Made by a program: the position numbers and the translations under genes
Part shown: piece by piece, positions 17,300-26,219 of the stretch
Numbering within the stretch: position 1 is the stretch's first letter
Layout: each line of letters opens with the position of its first letter
Assembly (NCBI GenBank): GCA_045430275.1
Contig: JAILXU010000005.1
Coordinates: forward strand, 1 to 64,000
From: Oceanobacter sp045430275
Lineage (GTDB): Bacteria; Pseudomonadota; Gammaproteobacteria; Pseudomonadales; Oceanobacteraceae
Reading direction: 5' to 3'
Length of the DNA: 64,000 bases
The notes under the pieces: generated by a model
Told to the model about the DNA's origin: nothing
What the model saw: only the letters and a program-made list of their open reading frames with translations
Databases searched by the model: none

Positions 17300-18736
17300 T
17301 TGAATGAGTTGTTGATGATCAAGCCAGTGTTGCTCTGGAGTGATCTGCTGATCTTTTTGCTGGTGGCCACGCTGGCGCTGTTTTTTGTACACATGTGGCG
17401 AGACCCGATCACGCGTCAGCGCTGGCGGCCGGTGTTTGCCTCGCCGGTGGGCATGGGCGCTTTCATTGTGGTGCTGTTTTACGTGCTGATTGCGTTGCTG
17501 GACTCGGTGCACTATCGCAAGCCGCTGGAGGCGGTTGCTGGCAGTCCGGCAAACAGCACCGTGCATTACAGTCAGGAAGTGCGCAGTGTGCTGGATGATG
17601 CTTTGTCGGGGCTGACGGCCAACAGTGAAGCCACGTATTCGGCTCCGTTTGCCTTGTATTCTTTCTCCAAGAAAAACATCACCGACGCAGAAACCGGTCA
17701 AGTGCTGCGCGAATACCCACGTTTGCAAGGGGCTGGCAGTCACCTGGACGATGAAGCGGATCATGCCTGGGATGTGTTTGTCCGTTCGATTGAAGCCATT
17801 CTGGTCGGCTTGCTGGTGGCCGGTGCTTTGGTGGTGTTGCAGATGCAATGGCGCTTTCGTTGTCCGGCGGAAGGCTGTCCTTTGGATGAGCATGGCAAGC
17901 CGCTGGTCACTCCGAACCGCCGGATTCCCTGGAAAACCCTGTACGGCACCAGCACGCTGTTGATTGTGCTGAGTGTCTGGGTGCTGTCGGTCGGCGAGTA
18001 CTACCACATTCTGGGCACCAATCAGGTCGGGCAGGACGTGTTGGTGCAGGCCATCAAGGCCATTCGTACCGGAATCCTGATCGGCACGCTGGCAACCTTG
18101 CTGACCTTGCCGCTGGCGATTGGCCTCGGCATTTCTGCCGGATACTTCAAGGGCTGGGTTGATGACGCCGTGCAGTACCTGTACACCACGCTGAGTTCCA
18201 TCCCCGGCATTCTGCTGATTGCCGCGTCGGTGCTGTTGATTGATGTGTACATCGAAACCCATGCTGACGATTTCAGCCTGATTGCGGAACGGGCCGATTT
18301 TCGCTTTCTGGCGCTGTGTTTCATTCTCGGCATGACCAGTTGGACAGGGCTGTGCCGGTTGTTGCGGGCTGAAACCCTGAAAGTCAGCCAGCTTGATTAC
18401 GTTCAGGCTGCACACGCGTTTGGCGTATCGCATCGTCGTATTATTGGTTCGCACATCTTGCCCAACGTCACACACATTGTGCTGATTGCACTGGTGCTTG
18501 ATTTCAGCGGTTTTGTGCTGGCAGAAGCGGTGCTGTCGTACGTGGGTGTGGGGGTTGATCCATCCATGGCCAGTTGGGGAAATATGATTAATGAAGCTCG
18601 GGGTGAGTTATCACGAGAAATGGTGGTTTGGTGGCCGGTGTGCGCGGCGTTCGTGATGATGTTTGCGCTGGTGCTGGCGGCCAACCTGTTTGCTGACCGG
18701 GTACGGGATGCATTTGACCCGAGGGCAAAGGGATGA
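17300..18736 (+). CDS. ABC transporter permease (YejE/OppC type)
   Basis: About 478 residues. GAGGAG lies six bases before TTG 17300, giving MNELLMIKPVLLW; the ATG at 17315 is 21 bases away and less well served. Two N-terminal helices flank a ~150-residue soluble segment, longer than in most OppC proteins, then the permease core with EAA motif (AETLKVSQLDYVQAAHAFGVSH and HILPNVTHIV). It pairs with the upstream permease. The stop codon overlaps the ATPase start (ATGA). Confidence 0.88.
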   Translation: MNELLMIKPVLLWSDLLIFLLVATLALFFVHMWRDPITRQRWRPVFASPVGMGAFIVVLFYVLIALLDSVHYRKPLEAVAGSPANSTVHYSQEVRSVLDDALSGLTANSEATYSAPFALYSFSKKNITDAETGQVLREYPRLQGAGSHLDDEADHAWDVFVRSIEAILVGLLVAGALVVLQMQWRFRCPAEGCPLDEHGKPLVTPNRRIPWKTLYGTSTLLIVLSVWVLSVGEYYHILGTNQVGQDVLVQAIKAIRTGILIGTLATLLTLPLAIGLGISAGYFKGWVDDAVQYLYTTLSSIPGILLIAASVLLIDVYIETHADDFSLIAERADFRFLALCFILGMTSWTGLCRLLRAETLKVSQLDYVQAAHAFGVSHRRIIGSHILPNVTHIVLIALVLDFSGFVLAEAVLSYVGVGVDPSMASWGNMINEARGELSREMVVWWPVCAAFVMMFALVLAANLFADRVRDAFDPRAKG

Positions 18737-20442
18737 CACACACTGAAACCACGTCCGCCACTGATACTGAGACAGCAGAAATGCGTGTGGCGCTGCTGCA
18801 CGTGGATAATCTGTCGGTGGAATTGCCACCAGAAAGCCAGAACCTGTTGTTGAACCCGGACGCCAAAGCCATTCCGCTGGTCAAGGGCATCAGCTTTGAA
18901 ATCCGGGCCGGGCAAATACTGGCGCTGGTGGGCGAAAGCGGTTCTGGAAAGTCCCTGACAGCGCTGGCTATTCTGCGCTTGTTGCCGAATACACTGCGGA
19001 TTTCCGGTGGCGCGGTCTGGCTGGGTGGTGATTCGCTGTTCCGTCGTACCGAAGCCGGTATGAACCGGGTGCGCGGTCGCCAGGCAGCGATGATTTTTCA
19101 GGAGCCACAAAGTGCGCTGAATCCGGTACAAACGCTGGAACAGCAAATCGGTGAAGTACTGCGGTTGCATCGCACACTCAGCCGCCAGCAAATTCGTGAC
19201 CGAGTGCTGGATTTGCTCAAGGAAGTCGGTATTCCCGACGCCGAAGAGCGTCTGGGCTGGTACCCACACCAGTTATCGGGTGGCCAGAAGCAGCGGGTGG
19301 TGATTGCCATCGCGCTGGCGTGTGAACCGGATTTGTTGATCGCCGACGAGCCAACAACCGCATTGGATGTCACGATTCAGCAGCAAATTCTGGAATTGCT
19401 TAACGAGCTGCGCCGCACGCGTGATCTCGGTGTGTTGCTGATCACCCACGATATGGGCGTGGTGGCCGAGATGGCCGATGACGTTGCGGTGATGCGCCAT
19501 GGCGAGATTCTGGAATACCGCGACAAGCAAACGTTCTTCCGTGATCCTCAACACGAATACAGCCGCCAGTTGATTCACTCGCTGCCGGATCAGCATTTTC
19601 GCCAGCACGAACAGGCTCGGGGGCCCTTGCTGAAGCTGGAGGGGGTGAAGGTCTGGTTCCCGCAGCGCAAAGGCATTTTGCAGCGCGTGGTTGGGCACAC
19701 CAAAGCGGTGGATGGTGTATCGCTGCGCATTGGTCGTGGTGAGACTCTGGCGCTGGTGGGCGAAAGTGGTTCCGGCAAGTCTACCGTGGGCCGCGCCATT
19801 CTGGGGTTGGAACCCTTGCACAGCGGTGAAGTACTGTTCGATGGCGAGCGCATTGATAACCTCAAATCGGCCCAGTTCCGACCCTGGCGCAAGCGTATTC
19901 AGGTGATTTTTCAAGACCCGTTTTCGTCCATGAACCCTCGTAAAACGGTGCGCGATATTCTGGCCGAAGGCATGGTCAGTTTGGGGTTGGTCTCGAACGC
20001 CAGGCAATCGGAGCCAAAGCTGATTCAACTGCTGGAGCGGGTAGGATTGGAAGCCGAGCATCTGGATCGTTTCCCACACGAATTTTCCGGTGGTCAACGT
20101 CAGCGCATCGCCATTGCTCGTGCCATCGCGGTTGAGCCGGATCTGATTATTTGTGACGAGCCGACCAGTGCGCTGGATGTCAGCATTCGCGGGCAGGTAT
20201 TGGCGTTATTACTGGAATTGCAGCAGGAAATGGGCCTCAGTTATCTGTTTATTACCCACGACTTGTCCATTATTCCGCATTTGGCTCACCGGGTGGCGGT
20301 CATGAAGCAGGGCGTGCTGGTGGAGCAAGGCAGCACCGAAGCCCTGATGAGTAATCCACAGCATGACTACACACGTCGGTTGTTGGCCGCCGCACCGGGC
20401 AAAGCCATTCTGAACGCAACCGGGGAGACTTCTGCAGTATGA
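18733..20442 (+). CDS. ABC transporter ATP-binding protein with two nucleotide-binding domains (YejF-like)
   Basis: 569 residues containing two complete ATPase domains. Domain 1: Walker A GESGSGKS at 67-74, signature LSGGQ at 181-185, Walker B LLIADE at 201-206. Domain 2: Walker A at 343-350, FSGGQ at 451-455, Walker B LIICDE at 471-476. This fused DppD-DppF arrangement is that of YejF/GsiA, so the four genes form a full importer of the oligopeptide/microcin C type. The start overlaps the upstream stop and its own stop overlaps the next start (ATGA both times), so all are translationally coupled. Confidence 0.92.
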   Translation: MTHTETTSATDTETAEMRVALLHVDNLSVELPPESQNLLLNPDAKAIPLVKGISFEIRAGQILALVGESGSGKSLTALAILRLLPNTLRISGGAVWLGGDSLFRRTEAGMNRVRGRQAAMIFQEPQSALNPVQTLEQQIGEVLRLHRTLSRQQIRDRVLDLLKEVGIPDAEERLGWYPHQLSGGQKQRVVIAIALACEPDLLIADEPTTALDVTIQQQILELLNELRRTRDLGVLLITHDMGVVAEMADDVAVMRHGEILEYRDKQTFFRDPQHEYSRQLIHSLPDQHFRQHEQARGPLLKLEGVKVWFPQRKGILQRVVGHTKAVDGVSLRIGRGETLALVGESGSGKSTVGRAILGLEPLHSGEVLFDGERIDNLKSAQFRPWRKRIQVIFQDPFSSMNPRKTVRDILAEGMVSLGLVSNARQSEPKLIQLLERVGLEAEHLDRFPHEFSGGQRQRIAIARAIAVEPDLIICDEPTSALDVSIRGQVLALLLELQQEMGLSYLFITHDLSIIPHLAHRVAVMKQGVLVEQGSTEALMSNPQHDYTRRLLAAAPGKAILNATGETSAV

Positions 20443-21230
20443 CGCCAGTGAGTTGTGTGTTTCGGCTTTGGCGCGTGCTGCTGGTGTCGATATTTTTGTC
20501 CGCATGGGCGGTGTCACCGGCTCAGGCATCCCTGACCCTGTATCACGGCCCGCACGAAGATTTTATGATCAAAACCCAGATTGCCTCGGGTCAGCCCTTG
20601 AGTGTTCTGGTGTTGCAGGAACGCTGGGTGCTGGTGCAATCCCAGCGTGATGGCACTCAGGGCTGGACAACCTTGCCCACCTTGTACAACAACGGTTACC
20701 TGACGCACTCGGCTTACTTGCGTTACAAACAGCAGCAGGCTGACCGCTGGGGTGCTGATCTGGAATGGTTCTGGCAAAGTGAGCAAGCCTTTGGTGTCGG
20801 CGTGCGTTTGCCGTTTGATCAATGGCTGAGTGCTCGCTGGCCCAAAACCGCCGTCGAAGTGCTGGCATTGTGGCCCGGCGATCAGCAAAACTGGATCTTA
20901 CGCTACCATCGCGGCAATCAGGGCGAGTCGGCCTGGCACAGCCTGCAAACCGGTTTTGAAAGTCGCATCACGCAATGGCATAACTGGTCGAGTCATGCCT
21001 ATGTCGGTGGTGGGTTGGGTATTAATGAGTTGTTATCAACGTACTGGGATGATGTCGGTGCGTCACGCACGGTGCCCTTGCTGGCGGGAGCCATGGATAT
21101 TCGTTATACACTGCTGCCAAGGCTGGATATAGCGCTGCGGCTTGAAGCCTCACAAGCGCTGGGAGCCGATGGTGGCAATACGGCGGCGCTGCATCGGGCC
21201 GTCAGTCTGGTGTGGGTTCTGGATTTATAA
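20439..21230 (+). CDS. exported protein with SH3-like N-terminus, coupled to the ABC operon
   Basis: 263 residues with a signal peptide (MTPVSCVFRLWRVLLVSIFL, ending near AQA). Residues ~32-80 (LYHGPHEDFMIKTQIASGQPLSVLVLQERWVLVQ) resemble a bacterial SH3-like domain. The C-terminal ~70 residues alternate polar and hydrophobic positions (AYVGGGLGIN, AGAMDIRYTLLPRLDIALRLEAS) and end in a hydrophobic strand, as in outer-membrane barrels. Its ATG lies inside the ATPase stop (ATGA). It may connect the importer to the envelope; no function is known. Confidence 0.65.
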   Translation: MTPVSCVFRLWRVLLVSIFLSAWAVSPAQASLTLYHGPHEDFMIKTQIASGQPLSVLVLQERWVLVQSQRDGTQGWTTLPTLYNNGYLTHSAYLRYKQQQADRWGADLEWFWQSEQAFGVGVRLPFDQWLSARWPKTAVEVLALWPGDQQNWILRYHRGNQGESAWHSLQTGFESRITQWHNWSSHAYVGGGLGINELLSTYWDDVGASRTVPLLAGAMDIRYTLLPRLDIALRLEASQALGADGGNTAALHRAVSLVWVLDL

Positions 21231-21240
21231 GGAGCAGTTT

Positions 21241-22080
21241 TTGACCTTTGATTGTATCAATCGGCGTTCACCAAAAGACGTGTGCCGATGGCCAGAAGCC
21301 GGATGGCTATGTCTGGTTCTGTTGTTGTCCGGTGTGTGCTGGCCGTTGGCCGTGCAGGCAGACAGCAGCCTCGAGGCTGTGCTCAAACAGCGTGAACGAG
21401 ATAACCGCTGGCTGCGTGAATTGCAGCAACCCGAGTACGTGATTCCCGGTCTGCAAGAAGGCCAAAGCCGCTTGCTGGAACCCGGTCAAACAGCTTCGTC
21501 CGAGGCGCAGGCGCAAGAAACGGCAGCAGACGTTGAAGAACGTGAGTATCTGCTGGAACCGCCTGAGTTATTGCCTGAACAACGGCCTTCGTTGCGCTCC
21601 TGGTTGCTGGGCGTCGGAGTGGTTGACCAGCATGCGGAAAACTTTGATTCCCGCCGCTTGTTATCGATTCAGGCCCGGTTGCCACTGACCGAAAACTGGT
21701 ACCTGATTGGCGGTGTGGAATACGGTGTGCTCAGTGCCGATCCGGTGCGTCGTGATGACGGCGTGACGGTGGTAGCGGCTGACAGCACGACCTTGATGTT
21801 GCACTCGGGTCTGGGTGTGCCGTTGTTTCGGGGCATTGTGCGGACACCGTTTGGCGAGTATGCGCCCTGGCAGGTCGGTATTGAAGGCTTGCTGGGAGAG
21901 CAGTACACCGGCGATCTGAGTGGCCGTTACGTCGGTGCGGGCCTGAACATGAGTCTGCTGCTGTCGTCTTTCTGGCTGGCGACGGACTGGCGCTGGTTTA
22001 ACGTCGATGACGATGCTCTGAAAGCCGCGGGCATTCATCAGGGCACTCAACTGGGGTTAAGCGCTGGAGTCTGGTTCTGA
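21241..22080 (+). CDS. exported protein of unknown function, possible outer-membrane barrel
   Basis: AAGGAG lies six bases before TTG 21241, which I take as the start (about 279 residues); the alternative ATG at 21142 is deep inside the upstream gene. A hydrophobic signal (WLCLVLLLSGVCWPLAVQADS) is followed by a polar, Glu/Gln-rich segment and then about 160 residues with beta-strand alternation and repeated Gly (WYLIGGVEYGVL, LMLHSGLGVPLF, GRYVGAGLNMSLLLSSFWLATDWRWF), ending in LGLSAGVWF, a terminal aromatic as in outer-membrane barrels. No family recognised. Its stop overlaps the next start. Confidence 0.65.
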   Translation: MTFDCINRRSPKDVCRWPEAGWLCLVLLLSGVCWPLAVQADSSLEAVLKQRERDNRWLRELQQPEYVIPGLQEGQSRLLEPGQTASSEAQAQETAADVEEREYLLEPPELLPEQRPSLRSWLLGVGVVDQHAENFDSRRLLSIQARLPLTENWYLIGGVEYGVLSADPVRRDDGVTVVAADSTTLMLHSGLGVPLFRGIVRTPFGEYAPWQVGIEGLLGEQYTGDLSGRYVGAGLNMSLLLSSFWLATDWRWFNVDDDALKAAGIHQGTQLGLSAGVWF

Positions 22081-23489
22081 TGTCCGGCTACCGGGCTGGT
22101 CTGGCGCGGGGCATCTGTGTGATGTGGCTGTTGTTGGGCATACCGGATACCCAGGCCGACAGTTACGGTTTTGTGATGCGTGACGCGCAGCAAAAGTCGG
22201 CTTACGCCATCGGCGTGATGCAGCGGGCTCTGGATCAGGGCAACTGGACAACCGCCAGTCAGCATGCACAGACGCTGTTGTCGCTGGCGGAGTGGATTAC
22301 CCCTGATGAGCTGGATCTGGCCCGCTATGTTCAGGTACTGATTTTAACCCGGCAGCCGATGCCCGATGGTGTTTCCCGCGCTCACGATCTGGCTACAGCG
22401 ATGGGCAGTCGCCCAGACCTGAAAGCACTGGCTCAGAGCCGGGTGTTGCTGGCCATGAATGATCTCAAGGTCAACCCGGAATTGCTGGCTTTTATGGCTC
22501 AGCAAGCTGCCGATTATCTGAATTATTTACCCGCCGGTGCCGCTGAATCCGGGCAGCGGCAGGTGTTGAACGTAGCATTGTTGCCGCGTTTGCAAACGTC
22601 CTCTGTGTCTCCTGAAACCCGTGCCTTGCCTGCATTGCCATGGGGCAGTGGTGCGGATATGGCTTTGGTGGTCAGGCGCAGCATCCCATGGCGTGTGGAC
22701 AGCGTCTGGCTGGAATTTGTGGATGCGCCTCAGCAAAGCTGGTCGGCTCTGATGGCAGAAACCCTGTTTTCGGAACTGGCTTTGTTGCACTCGTTGGGCG
22801 CGCACTCGACGGCCCGGTATCTGGCTGCTGATATGAATCAGGTGTTGCTGGAGCACATTCAGGGCATTCGCCGCTGGCAGTTGCCGAAGCGCCTGAACCG
22901 CCTGCTGGATCATTGGAAAAAACCTGTAATGATGCCGGATTCGGGATTGATTGATGGGGCCTTTTCTCGCCTGATGCAATGTACTGTGAACACGCACGGC
23001 AGTGTGCCTGTGGCCTCGTCTCTGGCGTGTCGGCATTCGGTATTGGGGTATTGGCAGGAGCTGTTTTCTGATTCAGCGTTTCGTCTGGGCATCGATAATC
23101 ATCAGGAACTGGCCGCCTTGTCGGTGCGTCTGGTATCGCTTCAGAACGTGGCCTTGCCGGGGGGGAGCGGTGTGCCATCTGAGCACTCCGATAACGTACT
23201 GCCATTGTTGCCCGAGCATGTCTCACGCTGGTTGGCCCGACAAAAGCAGAGACAGCAGCAGAACAAGAAAGCAGGCAATGCCGATGTGGTCGTTCGTGAA
23301 GAATGGGAAATGGCGGCGACCAGAGAGGTCGGCTGGTTACTGCACCGGCTGCTGGCATACCAGAGTCTGGAAGTTCAGGGGCATTTACGCAGTCTGATGC
23401 TCAGGCATCTGGCACATCAGCGCCAGCGCCTGGAAGACTATCGGTTACGACTGAAGCGCGTGACCGAACGTCTGGACTTAACTCATTGA
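22080..23489 (+). CDS. exported hypothetical protein, last gene of the ABC operon
   Basis: 469 residues starting MSGYRAGLARGICVMWLLLG with a probable signal peptide ending near TQA. The ATG shares its A with the preceding TGA. The body is mainly helical and may contain degenerate helical repeats (AYAIGVMQRALDQGNWTTASQHAQTLLSLAEW). A basic, glutamine-rich stretch (ARQKQRQQQNKKAG) lies near 385 and a strongly helical tail follows. No family recognised. Its stop is only nine bases from the convergent MaoC-like gene. Confidence 0.6.
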   Translation: MSGYRAGLARGICVMWLLLGIPDTQADSYGFVMRDAQQKSAYAIGVMQRALDQGNWTTASQHAQTLLSLAEWITPDELDLARYVQVLILTRQPMPDGVSRAHDLATAMGSRPDLKALAQSRVLLAMNDLKVNPELLAFMAQQAADYLNYLPAGAAESGQRQVLNVALLPRLQTSSVSPETRALPALPWGSGADMALVVRRSIPWRVDSVWLEFVDAPQQSWSALMAETLFSELALLHSLGAHSTARYLAADMNQVLLEHIQGIRRWQLPKRLNRLLDHWKKPVMMPDSGLIDGAFSRLMQCTVNTHGSVPVASSLACRHSVLGYWQELFSDSAFRLGIDNHQELAALSVRLVSLQNVALPGGSGVPSEHSDNVLPLLPEHVSRWLARQKQRQQQNKKAGNADVVVREEWEMAATREVGWLLHRLLAYQSLEVQGHLRSLMLRHLAHQRQRLEDYRLRLKRVTERLDLTH

Positions 23490-23497
23490 GTTAATAA

Positions 23498-23971
23498 TCA
23501 GTTGATGCTGACGGTGGGCAATTCCGGCATATCAATGGTGACCGATTCAGCCGGAGCCATCACGGTAGCATCGCCAGTCACAACCGCTTTGCCGTCCTGA
23601 TTGGTGATCAGGCATTCCAGCACAACGATGTTTTTGCGCTCTTTCTTTTCCTTGACGGTCAGTGTGATCGTCAATTCATCCCCCAGACGTACCGGGCGTT
23701 TAAAGCTCAAATCCTGACCAAGATACACGGTACCAGGGCCAGGAATGTCCATGGCCAACGCGGCAGAAATCAGAGCGCCAGACAGCATGCCGTGGGCAAT
23801 ACGACCCTTGAACGGCGTGTGTGCGGCAAATTCTTCATCCAGATGCAGCGGGTTACGGTCGCCGGAGACAACCGCAAACAGTTGCAGTTCCTTGTCTGTG
23901 ATCAGGTGCTTGCGCTCTGCGCTGTCACCAACGCTTAATTCGTCGTAGGTTTTGTTGGTAATGGTTTCCAT
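23498..23971 (-). CDS. MaoC-like acyl dehydratase ((R)-specific enoyl-CoA hydratase type)
   Basis: 157 residues of single hot-dog fold. The hydratase motif is clear: FAVVSGDRNPLHLDEEFAAHTPFKGRIAHGML, with the Asp (in GDRNP) and His (PLH) that form the catalytic dyad in PhaJ-type enzymes. AAGGAA precedes the ATG at 23971; TTG 23974 is one codon upstream and less likely. The product would hydrate trans-2-enoyl-CoA to (R)-3-hydroxyacyl-CoA, linking fatty-acid oxidation to polyhydroxyalkanoate precursors. It lies divergently from fadD, which fits lipid metabolism. Confidence 0.85.
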   Translation of the reverse strand: METITNKTYDELSVGDSAERKHLITDKELQLFAVVSGDRNPLHLDEEFAAHTPFKGRIAHGMLSGALISAALAMDIPGPGTVYLGQDLSFKRPVRLGDELTITLTVKEKKERKNIVVLECLITNQDGKAVVTGDATVMAPAESVTIDMPELPTVSIN

Positions 23972-24306
23972 CAATGGGATTCCTTATCCAGGGGCTAATG
24001 ATTGCGGCGGAGAATAACGGAAAGCGGCTCAGGCGGCATCCGGTGTCTTGTATCAAGTTGTGAAACAAGCACTATTTCATACAATCTTCATTTGGCTGAG
24101 GCACGCCAGAAGTGGTCAGAACGTACTATTCTGTAACTGATCAGCGGTGAACCAACGGCCATGATCCTCAATCAAAGTCGGTGATTGCCCAGAGCATTGA
24201 GCAGAATTCATGTAGATTCGATTTTGGGGGGCTTTAGTGCCAATCAGGAATGTTTCGGAAATTCTTCTTTGCCCAATAGTTAATGAATGGGTACACTCGC
24301 GACATC

Positions 24307-24337
24307 ACTGGTTGAGAGAGATTCTCTGTTAACCAGT
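24307..24337. promoter_or_regulatory. nested inverted repeat upstream of fadD
   Basis: Outer arms ACTGGTT / AACCAGT enclose inner arms AGAGA / TCTCT, 63 bases before the fadD ATG. It could be an operator for a fatty-acid-responsive regulator or an RNA hairpin. The rest of the 430-base gap between the MaoC-like gene and fadD holds the divergent promoters but nothing else I can name. Confidence 0.45.
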
Positions 24338-24400
24338 CAGTTCGAAACGACTTGAACAGACCGAATAAGAATAATCAGAATGGGTGGAACAGGAGGCAAT

Positions 24401-26089
24401 ATGAACGAACAATTCTTTCAGGAGCACTATCCGAAAGAGTATCCGGGGACGATTAACCCCGATAAATACGATTCATTGGTGGAGCTGATTGATCGTTTCG
24501 TCGAGCAATACGCCGACAGACCGGCGTTTACCTGCCTTGGGCACACGCTCAGCTACTCCGAGCTTGATCAGCTCAGCGCCAATTTTGCCAGCTATCTGCA
24601 AAATGATCTTGGGCTAACGAAAGGCGAACGCATTGCTATCCAGTTGCCAAACGTTCTGCAATACCCGGTGGTGATGTTCGGAGCCATGCGCGCGGGCCTG
24701 ATTGTGGTGAATACCAATCCGCTGTACACCGAACGTGAGATGGAACACCAGTTCAACGATTCCGGTGCGGTGGCTCTGGTGGTGCTGGCCAACATGGCGT
24801 CCAAGGCACAGGCTGTGCTGCCCAAAACCGGCATCAAGCATGTGATTGTGACGGAAGTGGCCGATTTGCACGCGGGCCTCAAGCGCATCCTGATCAATAC
24901 CGTGGTGAAGCACGTCAAGAAACAGGTGCCAGCCTTTTCCATTCCCAATATGGTGCCGCTGCGCAAGGCTCTGAAGCTGGGAGCGGCCAACACCTATCAG
25001 AACGTTCCGGCTGATCGTAATGACACCGTTGTGCTGCAATACACCGGGGGCACTACGGGCGTTGCCAAGGGTGCGGAGCTGACGCACCGAAATCTGATTT
25101 CCAACATGTTGCAGGCTCACGGCCTGTTCAAGATGGCCTTGTCCGAAGGCAAGGAAACCGTGGTAGCACCGCTGCCGCTGTACCATATCTATGCCTTTAC
25201 CGTGCACTGCATGGTGTTGCTGGAAACCGGGAACTGCTCTCTGTTAATTCCAAACCCGCGCGATATTCCCGGCTTTATCAAAACCCTTCAGGGCAGCAAG
25301 TTCAGCGGTTTTGTTGGTCTGAATACCCTGTTTGTTGCCCTGTGCGGGCAGGAAGATTTCCGCAATCTGGATTTTTCGGATCTCAAGCTCACCATCTCTG
25401 GCGGAATGGCGTTAACGACGGATGCGGCCCAGCGCTGGAAGGAGGTCACTGGTTGTGACATCGCCGAGGGTTACGGCATGACCGAAACGTCGCCTGTGGT
25501 GTCGTTCAACCCGCCGGGCTATATCAAGCTGGGCACCATTGGACTGCCGGTCTCCAGCACTGCTTGCAAGACCATCGACGAGCAGGGTAATGAAACGCCA
25601 ATTGGCGAGCCGGGCGAGTTGTGCGTGCGAGGCCCACAGGTGATGAAGGGCTACTGGAAGCGTGAAGAAGCCACACGTGAAACCTTTACCGAAGACGGTG
25701 AATGGCTGCTGACCGGTGATGTGGCCGTGATTCAGGAAGATGGCTACATGCGCATTGTGGATCGCAAGAAAGACATGATCATCGTGTCCGGCTTTAATGT
25801 GTATCCGAACGAAATCGAAGATGTGCTGGCCGCGCATCCACACGTACTGGAAGTGGCCGCGATTGGCATTCCTGACCTGAAAACCTCCGAAGCCGTCAAG
25901 GTCTTCCTGGTCTGCAAGGAGCCGGTGTCGGAACAGGAAATCAAGGACTGGTGTCGCGAACGTCTGACAGCGTACAAGGTTCCGCGTCATGTGGAATTCC
26001 GTACGGAACTGCCCAAAACCAACGTCGGCAAGATTCTGCGTCGGGAGCTGCGTACAGAAGAATTATCGCAACTGGACAAGACGGGTTAA
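24401..26089 (+). CDS. fadD: long-chain fatty acid--CoA ligase
   Basis: 562 residues from ATG 24401, preceded by a perfect AGGAGG; a second ATG 21 bases upstream is ignored. The N-terminus (HYPKEYPGTINPDKYDSLVELI) is that of FadD. Adenylation motifs: YTGGTTGVAKGAELTH (ATP P-loop), YGMTETSP, WLLTGDVAVIQEDGYMRIVDRKKD, and the C-terminal lysine motif TNVGKILRRELR. It activates exogenous long-chain fatty acids at the inner membrane for beta-oxidation or lipid synthesis. It is followed by a terminator. Confidence 0.95.
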   Translation: MNEQFFQEHYPKEYPGTINPDKYDSLVELIDRFVEQYADRPAFTCLGHTLSYSELDQLSANFASYLQNDLGLTKGERIAIQLPNVLQYPVVMFGAMRAGLIVVNTNPLYTEREMEHQFNDSGAVALVVLANMASKAQAVLPKTGIKHVIVTEVADLHAGLKRILINTVVKHVKKQVPAFSIPNMVPLRKALKLGAANTYQNVPADRNDTVVLQYTGGTTGVAKGAELTHRNLISNMLQAHGLFKMALSEGKETVVAPLPLYHIYAFTVHCMVLLETGNCSLLIPNPRDIPGFIKTLQGSKFSGFVGLNTLFVALCGQEDFRNLDFSDLKLTISGGMALTTDAAQRWKEVTGCDIAEGYGMTETSPVVSFNPPGYIKLGTIGLPVSSTACKTIDEQGNETPIGEPGELCVRGPQVMKGYWKREEATRETFTEDGEWLLTGDVAVIQEDGYMRIVDRKKDMIIVSGFNVYPNEIEDVLAAHPHVLEVAAIGIPDLKTSEAVKVFLVCKEPVSEQEIKDWCRERLTAYKVPRHVEFRTELPKTNVGKILRRELRTEELSQLDKTG

Positions 26090-26128
26090 CAGCACTAATC
26101 CAGTCAAACCTTGAATCAGAAAGACCAC

Positions 26129-26157
26129 AAGCCTCTGCAACTGCAGGGGCTTTTTTG
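26129..26157 (+). terminator. Rho-independent terminator of fadD
   Basis: Stem AAGCCTCTGCA / TGCAGGGGCTT (one G-U pair) followed by six T, 40 bases after the fadD stop codon. Confidence 0.88.
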
Positions 26158-26163
26158 TTGCTG

Positions 26164-26200
26164 GCTGTTGTGTGATAGCTGTTGTGTGATGGCTGTTGCA
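26164..26200. repeat. short tandem repeat, 14-base unit
   Basis: Two exact units (GCTGTTGTGTGAT plus A or G) and a partial third lie immediately after the fadD terminator, between the convergent fadD and rsuA genes. Probably replication slippage without function. Confidence 0.7.
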
Positions 26201-26219
26201 CCTTGCAGGAGTGTCAGCT

